DNA from: Spyradocola sp050942925
GTDB taxonomy: Bacteria > Bacillota > Clostridia > Christensenellales > UBA1750
DNA: 16,474 nt
Direction: 5' to 3'
Assembly: GCA_050942925.1 (NCBI GenBank)
Contig: JBMNOF010000041.1
Span: 1 to 16,474 of the forward strand
Part shown: positions 6,647 through 12,649 of the stretch, one piece after another
Layout: each line of letters begins with the position of its first letter
How positions within the stretch are numbered: the first letter of the stretch is position 1
Position numbers and translations under genes: made by a program
Notes under the pieces: model-generated
Told to the model about the DNA's origin: nothing
Seen by the model: only the letters and a program-made list of their open reading frames with translations
The model's database searches: none

Positions 6647-6680
6647 AAAAAAAGCGACCCCAAGATGGGGCCGCCTTTTT
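6647..6680 (-). terminator. Terminator D, end of the metF-metH-thioesterase operon
   Basis: On the minus strand: GGCGGCCCC (6675-6667), loop ATCTT, GGGGTCGCT (6661-6653), then a run of T's (complement of 6647-6653). The two departures from a perfect stem are G-U wobbles in minus-strand RNA but A-C mismatches in plus-strand RNA, so this copy is fitted to the strand of the gene it follows. Confidence 0.85.
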
Positions 6681-6688
6681 AGCAAACC

Positions 6689-7123
6689 TTAGGCTTTCTT
6701 CTCCACCTGCGCGGCGAAAATCGCGTCCAGCTCTGGGCACGCGCGCCGCAGGCGCAGCGGAATGCCGGTCTTGGCGTCGAGGAAGGCGTGGGCCGACTCG
6801 CCGGTGGCGCGCTCCTCGCCGGTCGCGGCGTCCTCCACCCGGTAGGCGACGCAGAGCTTGACGCCGTTGTAGCTGGTCACGCGCACGCGGATGCGCGCCG
6901 TGTCCCCGTAGCGCACGGCCCGGCGATACGTGCAGGAGACGGAGAGAACGGGGCTGACGATCCCCTCCTGCTCCAGCCGCGCGTAGGGCGCGCCCGCGGC
7001 CTCCATCCACTCGGCCCGCGCCTCCTCAAACCAGCGGATGTAGTTCGAGTGGTGCACGACACCCATCTGGTCCGTCTCGTAGTACTGCACCTTGTGCAGC
7101 GTTCCCTCGTCCATCGCGCTCAT
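6689..7123 (-). CDS. Hotdog-fold acyl-CoA thioesterase, YbgC/4-hydroxybenzoyl-CoA type
   Basis: 144-aa hotdog thioesterase. The N-terminal motif YYETDQMGVVHHSNYIRWFEEAR holds the family's catalytic Asp (D18) and the HH(S/A)NY signature, and PVLSVSCTYRRAVRYGDTARI is the conserved second half. It is expected to hydrolyse short or aromatic acyl-CoA (or acyl-ACP) thioesters in the cytoplasm. The ATG overlaps the metH stop (ATGA), with GGAGAGGAGG 7 nt upstream. It is the last gene of the metF operon. A link between a thioesterase and methionine synthesis is not obvious. Its last eight codons are copied in the tandem array downstream. Confidence 0.9.
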   Translation of the reverse strand: MSAMDEGTLHKVQYYETDQMGVVHHSNYIRWFEEARAEWMEAAGAPYARLEQEGIVSPVLSVSCTYRRAVRYGDTARIRVRVTSYNGVKLCVAYRVEDAATGEERATGESAHAFLDAKTGIPLRLRRACPELDAIFAAQVEKKA

Positions 7124-9507
7124 GCGCCCGCCTCCTCTCCGGAAAAGAGCCTCTGCGCATAGCCGACCGAGGCCATCGCGTCCTTGCCATAGAAGTCCGC
7201 GCCGATGCGCTTGGCGTACTCCTCGTTGAGGACCGCGCCGCCCACCATCACCCGGCAGTCCGGGGCCTCCCGCCGCAGCAGGGCGATGGTCTCCTCCATG
7301 CTGCGCACGGTCGTGGTCATCAGCGCCGACAGGCCCACCAGGCGGATCTTTCCCTCCTGGACGGCCTCCAGCACGCGCTCGGGCGCCACGTCCTTGCCCA
7401 GGTCCACCACCGCAAACCCGTAGTTCTCCAGCAGCACCTTGACGATATTCTTGCCGATGTCGTGGATGTCGCCCTTGACCGTGGCCAGCACGACGCGGCC
7501 CTTTGTCTCCGGCGCGGTGCCGGACTGCGCCATGTGCTCCTGCAGCAGCGCAAAGGCCGCCTTTGCCGCCTCCGCGCTCATCAGGAGCTGCGGCAGGAAC
7601 AGCGTCCCCTTCTCAAAGCCCGCGCCCACGCGGTCCAGCGCGGGCATGAGCCGCGCCTCGATGATGGAAAGCGGCGCCTCGCCCGCCTCCAGGCAGGCGC
7701 GCGCGCAGGCCACGGCCGCGTCCTTTAGGCCCCGCTCCACCGCGCGGCCCAGGTCTGTCTCCCCGGCCGGGGCGGGCGCGGCCGCGGCCGGCGTCTCCTC
7801 GCCCGATGCGGCAAAGGCGATGTAGCGGGCGCACTGCGCGTCCGCGCCCGTCAGCGCCAGAGACGCCCGGAAGGCGCGCATCATCGCGTCGCTGGCGGGG
7901 TTCAGGATCGCCGCGTCCAGGCCCGCGGCCAGCGCCATCGTCAGGAACGCCGCGTTGACGTTCTCCCGCGCCGGCAGGCCGAAGGAGATGTTCGACACGC
8001 CCAGCACCGTGCGCACGCCCAGCTCCTCCTTGCAGCGGCGCAGCGTCTCCAGCGTCACGCGCGCGTTGTCCGCGCCGGTAGAGACGGTCATGGTCAGCGC
8101 GTCCAGCACGAGGTTCCTGCGCGGAATCCCGGCCGCCTCCGCCGCCTCGACGATGCGGCGGCCGATCTCCAGCCGGCCCTGCGCCGTCTCCGGGATGCCG
8201 TCCTCGTCCAGCAGCAGGCCCACGATCACCCCGCCGTACTTCTTCGCCAGCGGAAGGACCGCTTCCAGCGACTCCCGCTTGCCGGAGACGGAGTTGAGCA
8301 TCGGCACGCCGTTGCAGCGCCGGAGCGCGGCCTCCATGGCCGCGGGGCTGGACGTGTCGATCTGCAGGGGCAGGTCGCAGACCGCCTGCACCGCCTCCAC
8401 CGCCTCGGGCAGCAGCACCTCCTCGTCGATGTCCGGCAGGCCCACGTTCACGTCCAGCACGTCCGCGCCGCGCTCGGCCTGCTGCACGGCCTCGCGCTGG
8501 ATCAGGCCAATGTCCCGGCTGCGCAGGGCGCGCTTGAGGCGCGGCTTGCCCGTGGGGTTGATCCGCTCGCCGATGACGATGGGCGAGAGGGAGAGGTCCA
8601 CCGCGCGGCTGCCGGAGGTCACGACCGGTCCGCCCGCCCGCTTCGGCAGGGGCGCGGGCGCAAGGTCCCGGCAGGCCGCCGCCAGCGCGGCGATGTGCGC
8701 CGGCGTCGTACCGCAGCAGCCGCCGACGGCCCACGCGCCCGCGCCGCAGATCTCCCGGCAGACCGCCGCAAACTCCTCCGGCCCGACGTCGTAGTGCGCC
8801 ACGCCGCCCTCCTCGCGGGGCAGGCCCGCGTTCGGCTGCACGAGCAGGGGCAGTTCCGTCGCCTGCCGCAGCGCCTCCATCTGCCGGAGCATCTCCTTCG
8901 GGCCGAGGCCGCAGTTCATTCCCATCGCCTCGACCCCCAGGCCCTCCAGCAGCGCCGAAACGACCCGCGCGTCCGCGCCGCTGAGCAGGCGGCCCTGCTG
9001 GTCAAACGTGACCGTCGCCACGACCGGCAGCCCCGCCTCCTTCGCCGCGAGCACCGCGGCCTTGAGCTCATAGGCGTCGCTCATCGTCTCCACGAGCGCA
9101 AGGTCCGCCCCCGCCCGGCGCCCGGCCTCGGCCGCCTCGGCATAGAGCGCGACCGCGTCCGCAAAGTCCAGGTCGCCGTAGGGCCGCAGCAGCCGCCCCG
9201 TGGGCCCAAGGTCCAGCGCGACCAGGCCGCGGCCCGCCGCACGAACCGCCGCGCGCGCCAGCTCCACGCCCGCCTGCACGAGCGCGGAAACCTCGCTTCC
9301 GTATTTCAGGGCGTTGGCACCGAACGTGTTCGTCGTCACGACGTCCGCGCCCGCCGCAAGGTACGCCTCGTGGATCGCCTGCACGTCTGCCGGGTGCGTC
9401 CGGTTCCACGTCTCCGGCAGCTCCCCCGGCGCAAGCCCCCGCGCCTGGAGCTGCGTGCCCATCGCGCCATCCCAGATGAGGGTCCGCTTGCCCAGTTCCT
9501 TCAGCAT
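7120..9507 (-). CDS. metH: Cobalamin-dependent methionine synthase, short form without reactivation domain
   Basis: Transfers methyl from 5-methyltetrahydrofolate through cobalamin to homocysteine. 795 aa, against about 1,200 for the full-length enzyme. Domains in order: homocysteine/zinc barrel (about 1-300), with zinc ligands C199 (MNCG) and C264/C265 (GGCCGT); pterin-binding barrel (about 318-570) starting IVIGERINPTGKP; four-helix cobalamin cap (about 590-665); cobalamin Rossmann domain (about 667-795) with DIHDIGKN (D680, lower axial H682) and VGLSALMTTT. The C-terminal AdoMet-binding reactivation domain is absent; the gene just upstream encodes it as a separate protein. The start is ATG 9507 with GGAGG 7 nt upstream; the longer upstream frame lies antisense-free but over the activation gene in another frame and is rejected. 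The start codon lies just inside the end of the upstream gene's span (7-bp overlap), and the stop overlaps the thioesterase start. Confidence 0.96.
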   Translation of the reverse strand: MLKELGKRTLIWDGAMGTQLQARGLAPGELPETWNRTHPADVQAIHEAYLAAGADVVTTNTFGANALKYGSEVSALVQAGVELARAAVRAAGRGLVALDLGPTGRLLRPYGDLDFADAVALYAEAAEAGRRAGADLALVETMSDAYELKAAVLAAKEAGLPVVATVTFDQQGRLLSGADARVVSALLEGLGVEAMGMNCGLGPKEMLRQMEALRQATELPLLVQPNAGLPREEGGVAHYDVGPEEFAAVCREICGAGAWAVGGCCGTTPAHIAALAAACRDLAPAPLPKRAGGPVVTSGSRAVDLSLSPIVIGERINPTGKPRLKRALRSRDIGLIQREAVQQAERGADVLDVNVGLPDIDEEVLLPEAVEAVQAVCDLPLQIDTSSPAAMEAALRRCNGVPMLNSVSGKRESLEAVLPLAKKYGGVIVGLLLDEDGIPETAQGRLEIGRRIVEAAEAAGIPRRNLVLDALTMTVSTGADNARVTLETLRRCKEELGVRTVLGVSNISFGLPARENVNAAFLTMALAAGLDAAILNPASDAMMRAFRASLALTGADAQCARYIAFAASGEETPAAAAPAPAGETDLGRAVERGLKDAAVACARACLEAGEAPLSIIEARLMPALDRVGAGFEKGTLFLPQLLMSAEAAKAAFALLQEHMAQSGTAPETKGRVVLATVKGDIHDIGKNIVKVLLENYGFAVVDLGKDVAPERVLEAVQEGKIRLVGLSALMTTTVRSMEETIALLRREAPDCRVMVGGAVLNEEYAKRIGADFYGKDAMASVGYAQRLFSGEEAGA

Positions 9508-10181
9508 GTTGTTTCCTCCGATTTGTCGTGTTCGTTTCTCTCCGCCCGGCGGAAGGGACAGTCCGTCCGCGGACAGGCCGCGCAGGGCGGGCCGACCCGG
9601 CCGGGCGCCGCATCGGGGTCCGCCGGCGCGCCCGGATGCAGGCCCTGCACGTAGAGCAGGGTCTTGGCCGGGGCGAGCATCCCCGCCCGCGTCCGCGCCA
9701 CGCCCAGGCGCCGCCGCGCGTCGACCAGGTCCAGCAGCGCCTGCTGCCCCTCCAGCGGGAAGCCCGCATACCCGGGCGCCGTCGCCTCGCCCGTGCACGC
9801 GCCCGCCGCCGCGCCGCGCAGGGCGGAAAGCGCCGCCTCCTCCACGAGCGCGGAGGCGCAGGCGTCCAGCGCAAGGGCCAGGGCCATGTCCTGCACCTGT
9901 GCGCGGGCCAGGAGCCGGTCCGCCGCCTGGCCGAGCGTGGCGCAGGCCAGGACCGCGCGCGGAAACCCCTCCAGCGCGCGGAACAGCGCCTCGCCCTCGA
10001 CGCGCCTTCCGCCGATGCGCGCGCCGCCCGCCTCCGCCCGGCAGGGCAGAACGCGGGTGCAGGACCGCGCCGGCGCCTCCTGCAGGAGCAGGTCCATCGC
10101 GCGGCGCAGCAGGGGCATCTGCGCCGGCCCGCAGGCCGCGTAGCGCGCGGCCCGGCGCAGGACCTCGTCGCCCCCCGTCAT
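9501..10181 (-). CDS. Methionine synthase activation (reactivation-domain) protein
   Basis: 226-aa protein matching the clostridial 'vitamin B12-dependent methionine synthase activation' proteins, which supply in trans the AdoMet domain that re-methylates oxidised cobalamin in MetH. Seen: ACATLGQAADRLLARAQVQD, then ALALDACASALVEEAA, the turn APGYAGFPLEGQQALL, the segment LGVARTRAGMLAPAKTL, and a terminal cysteine cluster CAACPRTDCPFRR (CxxC..C). These follow the family order as I know it. The start ATG 10181 overlaps the metF stop (ATGA); the end overlaps the metH start by 7 bp. Placement directly before a MetH that lacks this domain strongly supports the role. Confidence 0.88.
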   Translation of the reverse strand: MTGGDEVLRRAARYAACGPAQMPLLRRAMDLLLQEAPARSCTRVLPCRAEAGGARIGGRRVEGEALFRALEGFPRAVLACATLGQAADRLLARAQVQDMALALALDACASALVEEAALSALRGAAAGACTGEATAPGYAGFPLEGQQALLDLVDARRRLGVARTRAGMLAPAKTLLYVQGLHPGAPADPDAAPGRVGPPCAACPRTDCPFRRAERNEHDKSEETTC

Positions 10182-11050
10182 GCCCGCGGCTGGAAGATCT
10201 CCGAAAGGTTTTCCAGGATCTTCGCCGCGATCTGCGGCTGGTTCATGGTGTAGATGTGGACGTGCCCGACGCCGTTGGCGATCAAGTCGATGATCTGCTC
10301 CGTGCAGTAGGCGATGCCGGCCTGGCGCATGGCCCGGGGGTCGTCCCCAAAGCGGTCGACGATGGCCGCGAACCGCGGCGGCAGCGCGGTGCCGGACAGG
10401 CGGCAGATCCGGCGGATCTGCTTGCCGTTGGTCACGGGCATGACGCCCGCGATCACGGGCACCCGGATGCCCGCCGCCTGCGCCCGGTAGAGGAAGTTGT
10501 AGAGGATGTTGTTGTCGAAGAACATCTGCGTGGTCAGGAAGTCCACGCCGCAGTCGACCTTGCGGCGCAGGTGGTCCATGTCCTCGCGCCGGTTGGCGGA
10601 CTCGGGGTGTCCCTCCGGATAACAGGCCGCGCCGATGCAGAAGTCCCCGGATGCGCGGATGTCCCGGATGAGCTCGTCCGCGTGGGCGTACTGCCCCGGC
10701 TGGGGGAATCCGCCTTCCTTGGGCAGATCCCCGCGCAGCGCCAGCACGTTCTCGATTCCCCGCTCCTTGAGCTCGCCCAGGACCGTCCGGACGCCCTCCT
10801 TCGTCGAGGAAACGCACGTCAGGTGCGCCAGCGCCGGAACGCCGCAGCGCTCCACCTCGCCCGCGACCTCGGCGGTGAAGGCGGAGGTGCCGCCCCCCGC
10901 GCCGTATGTCACGGAGATGAACGTCGGGTGCAGCGCGGCAACCTGGCGCGCGATCTCCTTGTATTCGGAAAGCAGCCTTCCCTCCTTGGGCGGAAACAGC
11001 TCGCAGGAGAGCGTAACTTCCTGCTCCTTCAGGCACTGCCGGATCTTCAT
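10178..11050 (-). CDS. metF: 5,10-methylenetetrahydrofolate reductase
   Basis: FAD enzyme that reduces methylene-tetrahydrofolate to 5-methyltetrahydrofolate, the methyl donor for MetH. 290 aa, the normal bacterial length. Signatures: LSCELFPPKEG near the N-terminus with the catalytic Glu, FISVTYGAGGG, ALAHLTCVSSTKEGV, NVLALRGDLP, GAACYPEGHPES, DFLTTQMFFDN and PVIAGVMPV. It is first in the operon. The start ATG 11050 is preceded by GGATGG and by a five-codon open frame (ATG 11064, MEPEK) whose TGA overlaps the metF ATG. The expected promoter gives only a ~29-nt leader, so no SAM or cobalamin riboswitch or T-box fits here. Confidence 0.96.
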   Translation of the reverse strand: MKIRQCLKEQEVTLSCELFPPKEGRLLSEYKEIARQVAALHPTFISVTYGAGGGTSAFTAEVAGEVERCGVPALAHLTCVSSTKEGVRTVLGELKERGIENVLALRGDLPKEGGFPQPGQYAHADELIRDIRASGDFCIGAACYPEGHPESANRREDMDHLRRKVDCGVDFLTTQMFFDNNILYNFLYRAQAAGIRVPVIAGVMPVTNGKQIRRICRLSGTALPPRFAAIVDRFGDDPRAMRQAGIAYCTEQIIDLIANGVGHVHIYTMNQPQIAAKILENLSEIFQPRA

Positions 11051-11085
11051 TTCTCAGGTTCCATCCTTTCGCAAAGCTTTTCCCC

Positions 11086-11115
11086 ATTATACACCGGGCA
11101 GGGCAGCGGTGCAAA
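11086..11115 (-). promoter_or_regulatory. Promoter of the metF operon
   Basis: On the minus strand TTTGCA (11115-11110; 4 of 6), an 18-bp spacer, then a consensus TATAAT (11091-11086). The predicted start near 11079 lies about 29 nt before the metF ATG. Confidence 0.6.
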
Positions 11116-11177
11116 GGTTTGGCCGGGTTTTTTCGGGCGCGGGCCGCCCCTGTCGAATTCCGTCGAAGGAAGACGAA

Positions 11178-11237
11178 ATGAAAAACCTTTTTGCGAATTA
11201 TGAAGAAAAATACCTCTCAAACAAAAATAAATATTGA
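11178..11237 (+). CDS. Possible 19-residue small protein, AT-rich
   Basis: Open frame MKNLFANYEEKYLSNKNKY, with GAAGGA (11165-11170) 7 nt upstream of the ATG. Codons are AT-rich (AAA, TTT, AAT), unlike every other gene in the window. It lies upstream of the oxidoreductase -10 box and no promoter of its own is obvious. I do not recognise it. It could be chance in an AT-rich control region. Confidence 0.2.
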   Translation: MKNLFANYEEKYLSNKNKY

Positions 11238-11264
11238 AATTCCAAAACTTTTCGCAAATTCCCC

Positions 11265-11293
11265 TTTCACTTTGTCAAGTTCGGGAGTATAAT
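11265..11293 (+). promoter_or_regulatory. Promoter of the Gfo/Idh/MocA oxidoreductase
   Basis: A perfect TATAAT (11288-11293) lies 36 nt before the ATG. The hexamer 17 bp upstream, TTTCAC (11265-11270), is a poor -35, so an activator may be needed; the octamer TTCGCAAA sits at 11251-11258, just upstream. Confidence 0.5.
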
Positions 11294-11329
11294 GAAGCCC
11301 ATAAATACTCGATATGGGAGGAATTGGGT

Positions 11330-12283
11330 ATGGCTTTACACTTTGGAATCTTGGGGGCCGGTGGGATCTCTCGCCGCTTTGCTTCCGTCCTGACCGAGTG
11401 CGACGACGCGGACCTTACCGCCGTCGCCGCACGGGACCTCAACCGCGCGGAGGCCTTCGCGCAGGAGTTCGGCGCGGAATCCGCCTATGGCGATTACGAC
11501 GCGCTTCTTGGCGACCCCAACGTGGACGCGGTCTACGTGGGGCTGACGCACAACCTGCACGTGGACCTGGCGCGGCGGGCGCTGCTGGCGGGGAAGGCCG
11601 TTCTGTGCGAAAAGCCCATGGCCGTCTGCGCGGCGGATGCGCGCGCGCTTTCCGACCTTGCGCGCGAAAAGCACCTGCTGCTCATGGAGGGCATGTGGAC
11701 GCGCTGCATGCCCGCCGTGCGCCGCGCGACGCAGTGGGTGCGCAACGGCATCATCGGTCCGGTGCAGCTCCTTCGCGCCTCGTTCTGCTTCCGCGCGCCC
11801 TACGACCCGCAGTCCCGCCTGTACAATCCGGAGCTGTGCGGCGGCGCGCTGCTGGATGCGGGCGTCTACCCGATCGCCTTTGCGCTGGGCATTCTCGGCG
11901 AATACCCGGTGGAGACGGCCGGGGTGACGCGCCCTGCGGAAACGGGCGTGGACGCGATGGACCTATTCTCCCTGCGCTTCCCCTCCGGGGCGATGGCGGA
12001 GCTGAGCTGCGCCATCGATCTGGAGCTGCCCACCGACGCGGTGATCCTGGGCACGCGCGGCTCGGTCGTGGTGCGGGACTTCCTGCGCTCCACGCGCTGC
12101 GAGCTCTACGACGACCACGGCGACTGCGTGGCCACCTTCACCGAGGACGTGGAGGACGGCTTCGTCTATGAGATCGAGCACTTCTGCGACCTAATGGAGG
12201 CCGGCGAAACGGAGAGCCCCCTGATCCCGCTCGAAGACACCATCGCCTGCGCCGAGGTCTTTGACGCGCTCCTGCACCGCTGA
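11330..12283 (+). CDS. Gfo/Idh/MocA-family NAD(P)-dependent oxidoreductase
   Basis: 317-aa sugar or polyol dehydrogenase-type protein. The N-terminal Rossmann motif is FGILGAGGISRRF, the family motif EKPMAV (E94, K95, P96) ends the nucleotide-binding domain, and EGMWTRCMPA plus CGGALLDAGVYPI place it near the dihydrodiol dehydrogenase/glucose-fructose oxidoreductase-like branch. Cytoplasmic. The start is ATG 11330, 7 nt after GGGAGGA (11316-11322); the open frame extends upstream without a binding site. It is monocistronic, ending in a terminator 19 nt after the stop. Its last ~150 bp and terminator are duplicated downstream. Substrate unknown; proximity to sugar genes suggests a carbohydrate. 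Confidence 0.93.
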   Translation: MALHFGILGAGGISRRFASVLTECDDADLTAVAARDLNRAEAFAQEFGAESAYGDYDALLGDPNVDAVYVGLTHNLHVDLARRALLAGKAVLCEKPMAVCAADARALSDLAREKHLLLMEGMWTRCMPAVRRATQWVRNGIIGPVQLLRASFCFRAPYDPQSRLYNPELCGGALLDAGVYPIAFALGILGEYPVETAGVTRPAETGVDAMDLFSLRFPSGAMAELSCAIDLELPTDAVILGTRGSVVVRDFLRSTRCELYDDHGDCVATFTEDVEDGFVYEIEHFCDLMEAGETESPLIPLEDTIACAEVFDALLHR

Positions 12284-12302
12284 TCCCGGCCCCCGTTCCC
12301 CA

Positions 12303-12341
12303 ACAGCCCGCCCCGGTCGTTTGCCGGGCCGGGCTGTTTTT
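12303..12341 (+). terminator. Intrinsic terminator of the oxidoreductase gene (copy 1)
   Basis: ACAGCCCGCCCCGG (12303-12316), loop TCGTTTG, CCGGGCCGGGCTGT (12324-12337), then T's to 12341. A 14-bp stem with one C-C mismatch. Confidence 0.9.
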
Positions 12342-12386
12342 CGCGCTCCCGCCTGGCCACCTTCACCAAGGACGTGGCGCCGCTTC

Positions 12387-12506
12387 ATGTATGAGATCGA
12401 GCACTTCTGCGACCTAATGGAGGCCGGCGAGACGGAGAGCCCCCTGATCCCGCTTGAAGACACCATCGCCTGCGCCGAGGTCTTTGACGCGCTCCTGCAC
12501 CGCTGA
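12387..12506 (+). pseudogene. Duplicated C-terminal fragment of the oxidoreductase gene
   Basis: A 39-residue open frame whose residues 2-39 (YEIEHFCDLMEAG ... DALLHR) are identical to the last 38 residues of the oxidoreductase, starting at an ATG absent from the parent. AAGGA lies about 14 nt upstream, too far for a good ribosome binding site. It lies downstream of terminator copy 1, so transcription should be low. Most likely a non-functional product of the duplication, although the frame is intact and its coding changes are silent. Confidence 0.75.
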
Positions 12507-12525
12507 TCCCAGCCCCCGTTCCCCA

Positions 12526-12568
12526 ACAGCCTGCCCCGGTCGTTTGCCGGGCCGGGCTGTTTTTTTTT
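12526..12568 (+). terminator. Intrinsic terminator, duplicated copy 2
   Basis: ACAGCCTGCCCCGG (12526-12539), loop TCGTTTG, CCGGGCCGGGCTGT (12547-12560), then eight T's (12561-12568). One U-G wobble and one C-C mismatch. Its T run is longer than that of copy 1. Confidence 0.88.
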
Positions 12569-12591
12569 CGCGCTCTCGCCGCCCGCCCTCC

Positions 12592-12635
12592 AAAAACACG
12601 CGCCCGCGCCGGGTTTTTCTTCCCGGTGCGGGCGC
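12592..12635 (-). terminator. Intrinsic terminator of the GH36-sir2 transcript
   Basis: On the minus strand: GCGCCCGCACCGGG (12635-12622), loop AAGAAAAA, CCCGGCGCGGGCGC (12613-12600), then TGTTTTT. The 14-bp stem has one mismatch or wobble. It starts 15 nt after the sir2 stop and is unrelated in sequence to the two plus-strand terminators beside it. Confidence 0.9.
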
Positions 12636-12649
12636 AGTTTGGGTTTGGG

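Larger units (their letters stand above)
6303..6715. repeat. Tandem array of ~115-bp units, each with a terminator and a copy of the thioesterase gene end
   Basis: Units start at 6303, 6418, 6532 and 6647 (spacing 115, 114, 115); the fourth runs into the 3' end of the minus-strand thioesterase gene. Read on the minus strand, each unit carries a near-copy of the last eight codons and stop of that gene (gene: AAQVEKKA-stop; copy C: AARVGKKA-stop, same frame; copies A and B carry small changes), then GGTTTGCTAAAAA, a hairpin with GGCGGCCCC-type arms, and a ~60-bp GC-rich spacer that is itself conserved (contains GGCGCAGGATTCC). Because the spacers are repeated too, this is not CRISPR. It fills the whole gap between two convergent operons. 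Confidence 0.92.
11051..11329. other. Divergent control region between metF and the oxidoreductase
   Basis: Contains a -10/-35 pair facing metF, a -10 facing the oxidoreductase, three copies of the octamer TTCGCAAA (11068-11075 and 11251-11258 on plus, 11190-11197 on minus), and a markedly AT-rich stretch (about 11170-11260) in an otherwise GC-rich window. One small open frame (11178-11237) is listed separately. Confidence 0.7.
12131..12580. repeat. Tandem duplication of the oxidoreductase gene end plus terminator
   Basis: Unit 1 (12131-12353) is the real gene end, stop and terminator; unit 2 (12356-12580) repeats it. From TATGAGATCGAG to the T run I count only 4 base differences in about 175, two of them in coding sequence and both synonymous (GAA/GAG, CTC/CTT). 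Near the upstream end unit 2 has lost 2 net bases and has CATG where unit 1 has CGTC. Both copies share TGGCCACC at the left junction. Confidence 0.95.

Noticed and set aside
6303..6715. CRISPR array
   Set aside because: Units are 115 bp, the sequence between hairpins is repeated as well, and the unit contains a gene end and a terminator.
11051..11085. Riboswitch or T-box upstream of metF
   Set aside because: The leader from the predicted promoter is about 29 nt, too short for any known SAM, cobalamin or T-box element.
9200..11203. Long open frame (667 codons) on the plus strand opposite metH, the activation gene and metF
   Set aside because: Antisense to three genes with clear motifs; Arg/Pro/Ala-rich shadow without a ribosome binding site.
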